NCBI GenBank assembly: GCA_914767715.1
Contig: OU612065.1
Span: forward strand, 24,118,001 to 24,182,000
Direction of reading: 5' to 3'
DNA: 64,000 nucleotides
From: Membranipora membranacea
Taxonomy: Eukaryota; Bryozoa; Gymnolaemata; Cheilostomatida; Membraniporidae
The notes under the pieces are model-generated. The model had not been told where the DNA came from and did no database searches. It worked only from the letters and a program-made list of their open reading frames with translations. The position numbers were made by a program, and so were the translations under genes. Shown in pieces: positions 35,401-48,700 of the stretch; position 1 is the stretch's first letter; every line of letters starts with the position of its first letter.

Positions 35401-38400
35401 TGGGTTATTATCTGTTACAGTTGTGGGTACCAGGATCTGTAATTTGGTTATATTATTGACAGTACAAGACCAAAATGGTATAATAAATCGGAAATTTTAG
35501 TTTCTACATTATTTGTGTCGCATGTAATGAGGGGTCCGAAATGGCCCTGTTACTATTGCAAAAATCAATTTCAAGTCTCGAAGACAGGAGGCCTAAAACA
35601 TAAAGTTTCACTATAATGTCACGCTTCCAGTTAGTGCCATGCCTCCTCTATATGGTGAAATGATAAACTAATCAAATACCTCAAAAACAAGGCACAGAGG
35701 GCTCAATTTAAAAAGGGCACTGTTTGCCCCAAAATGAACTTCCAGAGGTCACTGCGACTCAACGTCAAATGTTTGGGAAGTTTCAACTGTGAAAATAACT
35801 ATTAGACATGATCACCAATACAATATTAAAAAGATTTAAAAAGCGATATCACGTTAAACATCCAACCAGGATGAATATGGTCTGCCGAATAAAAAGTCTA
35901 TAATAATTACAAGTTATTATCCAAAAAAACCGATCATATAACCTTTGTATGTGGGTATGCGTATGTTTAGAAGTCTATCATACAAATCAACCACATACTT
36001 CTGCAGCCTTGCCGTTGTACAGTCTGAAGTGATTGCACGCCTTGAGGTTGATAGCGACAGCGCTGTCTGGATGCTGCTGCAGATACACTTGTAACACCTC
36101 CTGTGAGACGTCATAATAATCTAGCTTATAGTAACACAGAGCTACGTACACATTCAGAGCCAGATAATCCCTGGGAACAATATATGATTATATTGTAAAG
36201 AGATTTACCATAAACATGAGAGAGGACAACTCTCATGTATCATTGTGAGTTTTATAAAAAGGAAAATAACAAACAGTATCTGTTATTATGTGTGGAGATA
36301 GAAATAGTTAATCGTGTATAAAAAAGACTCTTGACTATGAGATTATGAATTCTACATTCAGATGACTGAATGAGTGGATGGTTGATGTTCTGCCTCATGT
36401 CCAAGTCATTAAACAGTTTTGATTTCAAGACCTTGAATAATACATTCAGATGACCATGAATGAATCAATGTAGGATGATATTTACCTGTTATCCAGTAGT
36501 ATTCGTTTGTATGTATCTATTGCTTCTTGATAGTGACTTCTGAGATAATGTATTGAGGCCAGACTAAGCTGATCCTCTATGACATCCTGTAGATTCTGGT
36601 GATATGACATCAGACGCTTCTCATCGCCAAATTTATGTGACAAATGAAACAAGAGGCGGTTCCTGTTTGTACAGCCTTTTTTGTCAGCACCTAAAACATG
36701 ACAGCAACCAGCATTCCTTTTAAACTACGAACCCTTCAAAATAGGTTCCCTGGGCGTTTTGTGTTAAAGAAAGAATAGAATCACCAAACGAATATTATTG
36801 AAAATTAGGAGCCGAACACAGGGGAACTCTAGCCTTGTCACGTGGCCCCTTTTTTGGGTTTTGGACCTAAACCCAAAAAAAAAAACCGTGGCCGCGTGAC
36901 AGGGCTAGGGGATCTCAAGAAAGAGAAGAAGATGCGAGGTAAAGATCAAAAATAAAACAAAACATGCTTTTAGTGCTTTTGGTATCAGAGAAATTAGAAC
37001 TGTTTGAAAATGTTAAACAAGGGGTGAAGAGCAGAATTTGTGAAAAAACGATATCACTGTGGTTATCTATGCCACTCAACAAACTCTTCAGAATCGGGAA
37101 AAGCCTTCAGACAGATTTATCTTAATTTAGGTTTTTCTACATGATTTACAGGATGAATATCACCTCTTAAATTGTCTTCAAATTAGATATATCTCGGAGA
37201 GAACTAATCGAATTCTTTTGTCATCCACTCTTCTTGGATATATCGAGCAAGCGTCAGCCAAAACAAATGCATCAGAGTGTTCGGGCGTAGATGAATCTGT
37301 CTGTTGGAACTGCATAGAAAACAGCTTGGTAAAGGAAACTTCTTTCCCTGACCATCAACTAAAATCATAAATGCGTGATTTCACCTATCCACTACCCCTC
37401 AATACATCACCTTTCATCGCTACTTGATCTGACTCTTGGTACATTCCCAAGAAAAAGTAGCAGCATGCCAGATTTGTGAAGATATCTGGAGGGCATCCAT
37501 CCAGTTTTGAGAGCTTTTCATACTCCTACAAAGTGAAGGTACCATAATGTGAGTAAAATTAGCTATACTGATCAAGGCTGATGACCTTCACATAATAAAC
37601 ACTTCATGTTATAGGAGAATTGGACACTGGGACGATCAATCATAAAAACTTACCCAGTAGCACTGAAACGCTAAAAATACACCTGTCGCACAAATCTACT
37701 GGCAGTTAATAGCAAGTACGTTAACCAATTCCGCCATCAAACCATCTCCAAAAAAAGGAATGGGTTGATGGCGCTTATCAGCAAGCCCGCTCGCTATTCA
37801 CTTACTCGGAGAAAAAATAGTACTTTCAATTACATCTTACACGATGAGAAATAAACTGACTTACATCCATGGCTTTTTTGTAGTCCCCTAAGTGAAAAGC
37901 ACAGTATGCAATCCACTGATCCTCCACCGTGTTACCTTTTCCTGCATGTTTGTGAAACTAAAAGAAGATAATTGAAATTTCAATAAAAATAGGACTATGA
38001 CGGTTTCAAATTACGGATAGGCCTATTGGCCGCCTTTTTTATAGAGTGAGTTGCCCCGCTGTAACTGTAAACCACTTTTTTATACTATTTTCATGTCTCA
38101 CATACCTCTAAAAAAGTGATAGCCCCTGTGTAGTCTCTGGAATCAAGGAAATCTTCAAGTTTGGGCATCTGTTTCTGTTTGCCTTTTTCCTTAGCTGGTG
38201 TGCTTTGCCCAGCTGGCCCAGCTGCTGGCTTTGTCCTAGATAAGATCTGGAAAGAAAAGTACGGCCGTATTGTGTTTTTGTCTTGATGAAATTTCAAACT
38301 GGACATGAATACAAAACTGCATCCTCCACTAGCCATCTCACAGCAACACAGTTTAGTAGCAGATGTGAACGCGACTGAGCAGCAACAGCACAGTCACCTG

Positions 38401-38857
38401 ACTGATTAGTAGCAAGGGGGAATTGCTTACTACTTGGGTCACTAATCACCGAAGATGAAAAGTGTCTGCAATCATATTTAGGAAATCTAACTAAGAACAT
38501 TGAGTAAAGTATTTGAACAATTTGCTAAAATGTAGTCCTGTAGTGGGTTTCCAGTAATGTGTCATTTGATCAATGTGTAGTGACGTGTATGACACAAAAT
38601 GTTAGCAATAAGAACACTCTGGACTATGAGTGGGAATAATGGTCTGAAATTTGCCTCCGCCTCCTCCTTTTTAGCAAAAAAATATAATGAATGAAGCAAG
38701 GTACTCCTCCTGGAATGAAAATTTAGTATGATGAATATGTATGATGTATGATGATGATGATAGTAGAACAAGCTAACAGCAGGTGTTTCTTTGTTAAGCA
38801 TTAGCTGCTTTTTTAAAACCTAACAAGATATGTCAAACTTGATTTTAGACTCACCAT
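29461..38857 (-). CDS. TTC26: Intraflagellar transport protein 56 (tetratricopeptide repeat protein 26)
   Basis: IFT56 is a TPR subunit of the IFT-B complex that carries cargo, including motility proteins, into cilia. Exons in coding order: 38855-38857, 38106-38246, 37865-37957, 37411-37525, 36486-36690, 35999-36170, 35063-35240, 34366-34475, 33886-33949 or 33530-33593 (alternatives), 31766-31854, 31174-31327, 30746-30852, 30292-30425, 29461-29572. With one alternative included the lengths sum to 1677 nt, giving 558 aa plus TAG; the vertebrate protein is about 554 aa. The match is collinear end to end: [10 protein letters not shown] near the start, [105 protein letters not shown], and the end [13 protein letters not shown]. 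The first coding exon holds only the ATG, directly followed by a GTGAGT donor. It is head to tail with the dynein gene upstream. Confidence 0.96.
33530..33593 (-). CDS. TTC26: TTC26 alternative exon 9b (64 nt)
   Basis: Encodes [21 protein letters not shown] plus one base, with acceptor CTTTCAG and donor GTATGTT. It is a diverged duplicate of exon 9a, 292 bp further downstream on the minus strand. Its last residue, Cys before DTIPGRQC, matches the vertebrate protein better than the Ala of 9a. Differences are mostly synonymous or conservative, so both copies seem to be under constraint. Confidence 0.85.
33886..33949 (-). CDS. TTC26: TTC26 alternative exon 9a (64 nt)
   Basis: Encodes [21 protein letters not shown] plus one base, with acceptor GTCTTTAG and donor GTATGTG. 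It corresponds to the conserved IFT56 helix ahead of DTIPGRQC. It has the same length and phase as the exon at 33530-33593. Including both would shift the frame (128 nt is not a multiple of three), so only one can be used per transcript. Confidence 0.85.
36829..36908. repeat. Hairpin element, CCTTGTCACGTGGCC family
   Basis: Arms CTAGCCTTGTCACGTGGCC (36829-36847) and GGCCGCGTGACAGGGCTAG (36890-36908), with an inner pair TTGGGTTT/AAACCCAA. Located in a TTC26 intron. Confidence 0.75.
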
Positions 38858-39755
38858 TGTCTAGCAGTTATTCTGGAAGCAAACAATAAGGTAGTATACT
38901 CAGCCAGGTGAACTGCTGGCTGATTTTCAATGAGAACCTAAATTTTCAAGAAAATGTGGTTAGCAACAGGACGCTGAAACTCTGGAATTTGCCTCAATCT
39001 CATACTATTGTAGCCTCCAAAAAGCAATCTAAATTAATAACTTTGAGAGTATAAGGTTTTCTCAGCTGTATTATTGAGAAGACAACTCCTGCAATATTTG
39101 AATAGTTTTCACATTGATCTCCCCTTCAATCTCTCTGTTGGGTTCAGGTAGTTTGGGACAGATGATGGCCCATTGTTCTTCTCACCCATCTAGACACCAT
39201 TAAAACAGTACATCTTTTCTGATGAAGAACAAAGTAATCAGGGAAAAAATATTGCGGGACAACGGGTCATCACCTGATTTGAGATATCCTGCTAACAATT
39301 TGTCTGATTTTCCGAATTTCTGGTTTCAGGAGACAGGTGTCAGATCAGGGTCAGATGATGTATTCTTATAAAGAAAAGTGGTCGAGATTTCTATATATTT
39401 TATCTGAACACAAATGAAAAGTTTAATAAATAAGAGATCATATTTTTTGGTAAAATATCGCAATTAATCTTGGACGGCATGGGATTAGCTGTGAAACAAA
39501 TAAAATATTTCAACACGAATTTAAACATAAGCTGGACGGATTGAAAAAAAAATAACATCAAGTGAAACTGGTTATATGATTAATAACAAGGCACAATCTC
39601 AGTGAGCATTCCAAAACAGTGTGTTCAGTATTGATTGGTATTTGGAGTGGAATTACCTTGACATTGCTATAATAAAGCACATACGTAGCGCCATTATAGG
39701 ATGCCAGACGCAAAAAAAAACATACATGCAACACTGAAATCGTATTTAGTCAAGT
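38858..39755. other. Spacer upstream of TTC26, downstream of the dynein stop
   Basis: About 900 bp holding the dynein 3' UTR and the TTC26 promoter and 5' UTR. On the minus strand GTTGCTAACCAC at 38956-38967, about 100 bp before the TTC26 ATG, loosely resembles an RFX X-box without spacer. Nothing else is recognised. Confidence 0.35.
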
Positions 39756-42700
39756 CTAGTCATTCAAAGCGCATATAGAAGCAACCCCTCTGTTGACCCA
39801 GTGTGATTCGGGTTTATCTGAGGGTAGTTGTATATATAAGACAAAGTTAGTACTATGCCCTGTGGTGGACAATGTTCCTCTACGAGCTGTAGTCTTGTAT
39901 ACTGGGGTCGCGTATCTCGGCTTCTTCTCAAATTTAGATTTGATGCCAGGCTTGAGCCATATTACAGGGATGGTGTCGTAGAGTATCTTTGGATTAGACT
40001 CTCCAATAATATGTTTCTCTCTATCCCATCGGGCTCCCTCGATAAATAGTCCCTATAAATAGAATGAAAATATGTTGTTTGATGATATTAAATCTTGTAT
40101 CTGTGCACATGTTTACAAGATAATTTATTCACATCGTATGTGATACAATATAATATGATTTTATTATATCATACTATATAAAATATCACTATAGAGATAT
40201 ATACTTATAATCAGAATGGTAAGAATGTATTGCTTACCCAAACAAAAGCACCATCTTCTGGTTTACCAGCCACCTCTTTCTCGACTTGCATCACCTCAAA
40301 TTCAAACCCAAGCTGGTCAATGGGTATTGTGTATTTTCTGGCGAAGTTCTGGGTTACTCCTGGAAAAGAACAAAAGACCAACTATAGGTATGTTAGGCGT
40401 TTTAAACATATATTTTACTGCACCCATCATCCATGGAAATAGCTTCAATATTTGAAAATTTAATGCCGAATCTTCTTTGTCATTATATATGTACGTGGCT
40501 CACCAGTCAAGAATGAGTGAGTAAAGTAGAATCCAGACACCCAGAAACATTTTGGGGCTCCTTTGTTGATCCAGTCTTGGAAGAATGCACATCTGGCGAG
40601 CAGATCAGATACATAACCTCCGAGAGGCTTCAGGGATGGATAACTCTTAGCTGCCCACAATGTCGGTACCTGTCAATACAAGTTTTATCATGAACAAAGA
40701 ATTAAAGACAGCACACCAGACACTTTCTCATCTTCCCTGACTCAACTTAGTCACCCTTTCTGTCCTGACTTTGCTAATACTGTGATGAAATACAATTTGT
40801 AATTGTCTTGTCATCGACACAAATGAGAAAACTCCTAATCATAAGGGAAATGACTGATGGATCCAGGGAGGCTGGGATATACATACCCACCCTCTCTAGA
40901 TAGATAATCTGCGTGAAAAATGATAAAGATGCACAGCAGTAATAACAGTAACAAGCATTCATTGAGAAAAATATTAGAAATATCGAGAGGATCAATCTGA
41001 GATAATTATAATGAGGGCAACAAGTTATTTTTAGTTTTCTCTAATAACAAACTTTTAAAAAACTTCAATAAATAAATAAAAATTTAATACTTACCCTTCC
41101 GATGAGCATGCTGTTGAACACTTCCTCCAGCTCGCTGGACATGACCACCAGACCTTTGATGGCTTTTCTCAGGTTAAACAGAGAGTCTCGTACAACCTTG
41201 ATAAGTCTGTTATATCTGATTAGTTCCTGTCTCAGTACAGTGTTCATGGATTCATTATAGGATACAGGATACTTAGCGATGATCTAAAATGAAGAAATCA
41301 GTGGGTTCATTTCACTGTAGTATTGAATCCAGTGCATCACAATACAAAAGATGAACATAATTATTTGGCCTGACATATTTGTGCCATATGAATCCATAGA
41401 TAAAAGGAGGGAGTTGCATGCTCCTGCCTATACAATAATATGATGGCTGCTGTATTTATATATCTATGCATATATCACAGTTTTATGACCATTATTTCTT
41501 GAGGTTTCACTCACCGCTTCCATGTCGTATAGATTAGGCATCTTGCTGAGAATATCAGCAGCCAGCTCCTCGATCACATCAGCCGATGATTTGCCTCCTC
41601 CGCCTGTCTGTCGAGGTAGAGTCAGTAAGATATTATCGAACAAAGACTGAGTCTCCTGATTGTCTTTGGTGATATCTGCATTTTCATGGAGTCCAAACAC
41701 TTCTGGGTTTGCCATAAGGGGTAAAGCTCTGATGTAGTCTATGTATGACTGGTAGGGTCCTTCCGGTGGAGACTTGTACAGCCCACTCAGCGAGAACCTG
41801 AATTCAAAGACAAGAGTACAACAAGTCAGTATGACAGCGCACCAACTAGCTCGTAACTGTTTTATTTTATGTAAATTGTCAAACATTTGGCATCTTTCAG
41901 TGCAAGAAGAAGTTTCAAATAATATTAGATCACAGTATTCAAACTCCAAACTTACGAGTAATTGTCGTCTTCGACAATGGGTCTGTTGTAGAAGATAGAG
42001 AGAAGACAGACAAGAAGTCGTCTATCCTTGTCATCAGTAACTCTGCCTCCGTAGTTACATTCTCCTGTCAGGTATGTCAGAGCATCGAGGGGCAACTCCT
42101 CGTACTCATTCAGGAACATCTACAGACACAGTATTAAACAATTAAATGAAATAAATTTAACTCAAATATTTACATAGATGTTCATAATTATGTCCTTTTA
42201 TACTGGGGTTAGTAATATAATGGGTGGTGTATCTCGTGAATGATGTTCATTATGTGGGTCTCAGAGTATGGATTGCAATCTTATTTGAATTTAATGAATG
42301 CATTTAATTAATTTAAGATTCAAAACTTTATAAAAAAAAGACAATCAGAAGCTTACCTGCATCTGTCTTACACTAATCCTGAGATCTGATTCGTTGAACT
42401 CATATGGAATATTCCAGCCAAGAGGTCCGAACTTTCTCCTCTCTTGTACCACAGCATGGAAGAAGCACAGCCCAAAAAGCATCTTATGCCATCTCGGTGA
42501 CTGCAATGGATGAGACAAAAATAAAAGGGTAATGTAAAGGTTATATTACAGCTAAACTTATAGGATAAAAAAAACCTGAAGACTATACATATATCATTTT
42601 GTTGTGAAATTAAATGTATTGGCAAGAGAGATGATTTATACCAATATTGAATGTAATGACTTTCAGTCAAAGTCACTGGTGTACTAATTGATCAAATATG

Positions 42701-45700
42701 GAATAAAAATTCACAAACACAGGATTGGTTAATGAATTCAAAAGAAAATCGGAGGAAATGCATATATCATAGATGGCGAGAAAAGAGGAAGGTTTTCGGC
42801 TACAATCACAGAGTTAAAAACTCACATCAGGACAGCCGTTGAAGAAGCCGGCATCAGATATCGGATCGTTGAGATACGATCGGAGGAGATTAGCTCGGAG
42901 ACCTTTAGGTGGTTCATTAGTCATCTTAACACCACTCTGTAGTATAGACACTGGAAAGTCATCACTTGGGTAGCTAGTAAGCCACAGTCGGAAGTCTTTG
43001 TGTACTGCTTCTGGAATGATAACTTCCTCACAGATCTTCTCAAGCTTTGGCATCCAGCTAGTGGCCAAGTGACAGTTCTGTAGGACCACCCAAGTACCGT
43101 TCTTAATAGCTGTGTCTATCATCTTAGCAGCAATTGGTCCCTGAAAAAAAACATAATGTTTAGGCAACATTAATTTGGATAGACTTACAACAACTCGCAC
43201 CAAAGTCAACTTTCTATACCTCTGCAAAATTGTGAAAATTTAATATAATGTATTCAATTAGCATTTCTAAAGTCATCCTTTTTATCTTGTTTCTAGACAT
43301 AATTCCCTGGACTTGACTACGGGAATAATATGCAATGTATACATTTTTTGCCATATATTTAGTTATTCATTTATTTTGCCAGTAGTCTAAACGTCAAGTT
43401 TGCAGTCTTACCTGTCCTTGACCAAGTGAGATAGTCTGAATCTGCTCTGGTGTGTAACCACAGTCCTCTCCAAACTTCCTCAGGGCATTCATAGGGTCAG
43501 CTCCGGGAGACAAAATGAAGATTAGCGGAGTCAAACAGCTCGAGTCTCCGAATGTACCAGGCAGATCGAAAGTAGGTGGCTCAATGTATGACTGGCCAAG
43601 ATTATCAACAATAAACTCCTGAACAGCGGGTACAATTTTATCAGGTCTCAGACAGCGGAGGATGACCATTTTATCCAAACCGACTTGCATGTCAAACGGA
43701 GCGGGGTAAGCCATCTCATGTGGGTTAGATGAGTCGTATAGCTTTCTCCATAATGCAACGTTCTGGGAGAAATCTGCAACACAAACATCCATTTTTTAAT
43801 TTCAAATAACAGCTTTTGGGCCTAAGAAAACAAGCCCAATTATCAAAGCCGATACATGTGAGACACTTTTATCTATTTTTATGTGGGAAAAACTTCTAAA
43901 AAATACTTACGCTCTCTAAATCCAGTTATATTAGGCAGGTCGTCAGCTCGGACTACTTCAGACCAGGACTTGTCAATCAGCCAACCAGGTGCAGGATTGG
44001 GGAATGGATTCTCTAAAGCCACACCTCCAGTGAGTAAGAATCTCCATACATCGTCATCGATGCGTCCTCTGAAAACAAACCAAAGTGTGTATTTGGTGGC
44101 AATGTTACGGTAACGCGGTTTTTGGTGTTATCCCCTATATATGCAAGAAGGCATAATTCCAACTATAACAATTGAAATGACATGTCACATTAATTTGATA
44201 AAAACACCTTCCGTCCTATACAGAGTTACGGAAGGTATCAACATGCTTACAAAATGTAGGTTTCATGACAGGTTGAGCCCAAAGGAAATCAGATTGTTGT
44301 GTGTTTCAGTAAGTTTAGTCTGAATTTATCTTGTTTATTGTAGCACTGAAAGTAATGATTGATTATGTATCAACGATTGTCAAGAGATTAAGATTATCTG
44401 GTATAAAAAGGGTTAGCCATATACAGTTTGGTCTGAATAACATTTGACTAAACATAATTTCCTTGGGGCCATATAGCAGAATGTCATAAACTATTCAACG
44501 GTAACTCACTTTCCCTTGAGAATTCCGACGCAGAGTACAAATGAGAAGAGAAGCTTGTCTTTCTCAAACAGAGATCTGCACACGTTCCTATAGATGGAGT
44601 TTGTGAAGTGATCGTTCAAGTTCTCAATTCTCTGCTCAAGATCTACCGATGGCTCACTGTTATCGATGGACTAAAATAACAATCGTACTCATGATAAATT
44701 GCAAAATCTCCGCAAATATTTATTACGCTGCCCATGGTAAAAGACAAAGATTTCTTGGGAGGAAAATTTCAACACAGGCACAGGCCTGAAATAGTGTAAT
44801 TTATGGCTGGCTAGCATTTTCTCACCCTCATCAGGTTTTATAAGCTCCAACTGAAACTACCTATAATTGGTGCCATCAAACATTAGGTAACCCCCAAACT
44901 AGCTAAACTTAACTCTATCTAATATATACTCCTCTAGTAGGGTAGTTACTTACCTGTAGGTACAAGTTGATGAACCAGGTAAGTGAGTACTGGTACATAG
45001 GCTCAATATTCGCAAGATCTGTTATACAGAAGAACAGGATACTAGAGTGTTTAGCCACGGGGAGATAACCGCTACGGGTCTCATCAATCTCCTTTTCTGT
45101 GGCAGCAGCGATCTCCTGCTTAGCACTGATCTCCTCAGACAGAACTTTAGACGAAGATAGAACCTTAATAGCAGTCTCGTCCTCTAGGATGTTACCCTGT
45201 GTAATGGAAAAATTCAAATTGTTAACAGAGTTAGTGCAAAGACACTATATTCACACTCCGTATATTTGTGTAGTTGTGGACTTTATAGCTGGTTTTATTA
45301 TAGTATAAAATGATATATGATGGGAGATGAAATAAAAGCTATGTGTGCTTTTCATAAATATATCACATTACTTTTCCTATGTCTAAGGCGTCATAAGAAA
45401 TGTATCAATATGTTGGTGGTTAAAAAGCATGGAAATACCGTTTATTGGGTGTACATGTAGTAATGAAATTTGGTATTTGAGGACATACTATGTACATAAT
45501 ATAGTAATATACATGCTAACCTCAGAGGAAGACAGAACTTTGAGGATCTTATCCTCAATTTCTTTGAGCTGTTTCTTGTTTGCAGCTGATTCTATAATAA
45601 GCTGATTCTTTTTCTCTTCCAGCTCTGGTTTCTCTCTGGCAGCCACTATACCCAGTAACTGATCCTCTAAACCTTGTGGGGTGATCATGAAGTTCAACAA

Positions 45701-48700
45701 GGTCACCTAGTAAAAAATTAATACATATATAAGGGTTTAAATAATCTAGACTGCATTATTATAAATGCATCAGTACCTGTATGGAAAGAAGTAGATGTAC
45801 TGCAGAGTGCTATGAGCTGAAATAGTAAGGCTCATCCAATGGAGCTCAAACTGATGAATCCCATGGCACCAACCAGTAATATGCAGGATATCCAATTAAA
45901 CCATCTCTCAAACCATAGGGAGACAACACGGTTACATATGTAACTTCAGCACGTCCTTGTCAATTGTCACAAGTCTCAATGATGTACAAGTTTATAATCA
46001 AAGCTACGAGCAGTAGTTGTGAAGTGAACTGACCTTGACAGAGATCTCAGGAAGGTAATGAGGGTTTCTTAGTCTCGTAGTCATATAGAGTCTGAAGTCA
46101 TGAGAATATTCAATCACATTTTCTCCTAGCCTCAGGTACTCAACTCCCTGTCAATAGTAAGTTGAAATGTTATCAAGGTACAATTCATGGAAGAGACAAG
46201 GGCAAGTTTTTCCGGATATGTTTTAATACGACAACCCAGTAGCTTTTCTCTTTTGGTGCCCTTTGTCATGACATCAGTGATGTGGTGACCCTGCCAATAA
46301 AAGAATTGAATATCTTAATTTTTTATTACAAATTCTTCTGATCAAAAAGAATTAACAACCTGACTTGGTGTGTATTCATCATCATAGTAATTATTATCTG
46401 AGTGATATTTTCCCTGTGTGATTAGTGTAAATAAAAAAGATCCTGTAATTTAGGTTATGAAATGATTTGAAAGTGTCATGCAAAATGTTTGTTCAAAGGT
46501 TGAATGTTTCTCATTACAGAAGGTCATGCAATCATCGTGGTAGATGTTTACCATTGCTTGAAAGTACTCCTTTAGCTGAAATGCAGTTATACAACAATAT
46601 AACAACAATATGGAGGATGGCTTTTTCGTTTGAGTTGATGGAGAACAGGGAATCTTCATTTAAAGCCATGCAATATTCAATGCAGCGTTTGATGACAGAT
46701 TTGCAATACAACAAAGATGGTATTCATCGTAAGGATAACCTATGAGATACCTTCTAATATCGCCGCTGGGTTTGATTATCAAAAGCTATAATGGAGTAAA
46801 GCATGGGTAAATGCAAAATGATGGACACATTGCTTGGGTGAGAACCTATAGGCTTAACAATACATGTCTTCTATACCTCCTTTAGTCTCATCCTAACTTT
46901 TACATTGAGTCTTTCTCTGATGTTCTTACCACATTTCGTTGGTTTGATCCTTTTAGCCTGAGAGCAGTAGTCAAAATTCATAGAAACTGATTGCAGATGC
47001 CTGTTTCAATTTGTTTGCGTGGCCTCAAATTCAAATTTAACAATAATTGTGTTTATAGGATTGATTTATTTCCAGTGTTGAGTTCTACGGCAGGTACACT
47101 GTCCTGAACATCAAATAAATTCAATAATAGTTCAGTTCAATAAGTTCATCTGTCCATACCTGTTGTTTGAAGGTGAGCTTCTGTAGTACAGGTTCCAGGA
47201 TAGGATCCAGCTCCTCCGCCACATTCTCGATAAGTACAGGTGTGCCGAAGGTGATGGCATTTTCCAGAACTCTTACGTAATTCGCATCTGACAGTTTCAC
47301 AACATTCAATTTGTTATGCTTCTCCATATTCTTCACCCATTTGTTTGCTTGTCCTGAAAATAGAAAATATTACTAAAACGCACCGATAATAATCCAAATA
47401 ACATTCTGCCATAATTTATTTTCTGTGTGGTAAGTGCATTGAAGGAGAGCAATATACCGATCAAGAATTCAGGAAACAAAATTTAGTGTTACAGCTTGAC
47501 ATTGTTATAAGAGAAATTTTATCATTGTTTCAAGTGTTTTGCAGCAGTGATGTTTAGCTTCTATCCTCTCACCTTGTGGATCAATCATTAGTGGCCATCG
47601 CCTAGAGTTGGACACAATGATACCATTATCCACACTGAAACTGTCCACAGGGAGACCTGCTATATTCCAGTCTCGAATCTTTACTGGCTCTCCCAGTGTG
47701 GCAGCCAGTGAGAAAGTCGCTGAGCAAGGAATCATCTTTTCCTTGCAGAGCTTCAGCCATTCCGCTGTGGCATCCTAAAAAATATAAGAAATACAGTAAT
47801 ACAGAGAAATTATTATATAAAATATATAGTATATGAATTGTACTCAATCTTTTCGAATGCATGATGTATAATGCATGATATCACTCACAAAAGTATATGG
47901 ATATATTAATACATACACATTTATATATATGCTCGCAAATACACAAATTCAGCAACATGTGACTGGTTATACAGTGATATTATAAGGACATACGGTGATA
48001 ATATATGTACATATCTGAGATATACGATATGATATAATATTATTTTAAACATATTATATTATATTGTATACATATCATACTGCCACTCACATTTCTGAAG
48101 TCAACAGTAAAAGCTCCCAGATAAGCTACAACACCAGCACTGAGTAACACATCCCCGGTGATATTGATGTAGAGTTTGCCCAGAGATTCAGCCATCATGG
48201 TCCATCTGTCCTTCTCACCTCCGAGTCCGCTAATCAGCTTCTCAGCTCTGATTAGCTTCTGACCACACAGGTCAATGTTCCTCTCCAGGTCATTCTTCTT
48301 GGAGTTCATCTCCTCAAACTCATCATTCAATTTTTGTAGCTTATCTGAAACCTGAAAAATTACAGCGAATATCATCAGACTGAGGATAGATGATTGAATA
48401 GCCGCAGTAATCCAGTAATAGTTACCAGTTTGCCTGCCTTTGAATCAAGCTTGGGCTAGGTGAAAGACAAATTGAAAGTGGCAGGAAAGGTTAGGAGAGT
48501 TTTAAAACATTAAAGGGTTGATGAGTTTGCCTCAGAACCTACCTCTTTAAGTTGAGCTCTCTTGCTATTTAGTTTCTCCATTTGAACTGACAGCTCGCCT
48601 TCAGCCTCAGCCAGTTTAGCTTTCTTAGGAGCCACAACCTTAGCTACGGAGTCGTAGGTATCCATAGCCAGTACCCATTTACACAAACCCTCACAGGCAG

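Larger units (their letters stand above)
39756..47774 (-). other. DNAH3: DNAH3-like segment: AAA5, AAA6 and C-terminal domain
   Basis: AAA5 is in 47573-47774 and 47160-47353 ([36 protein letters not shown]). AAA6 and the linker follow, with [34 protein letters not shown] and [20 protein letters not shown]. The C-terminal region has [35 protein letters not shown], and the end [12 protein letters not shown] to [12 protein letters not shown], then TAG at 39756-39758. Confidence 0.93.

Noticed and set aside
46237-46290. Fourth cassette-exon candidate ([18 protein letters not shown])
   Set aside because: Good acceptor but no usable phase-0 donor: the nearest GT sites are weak or shift the frame.
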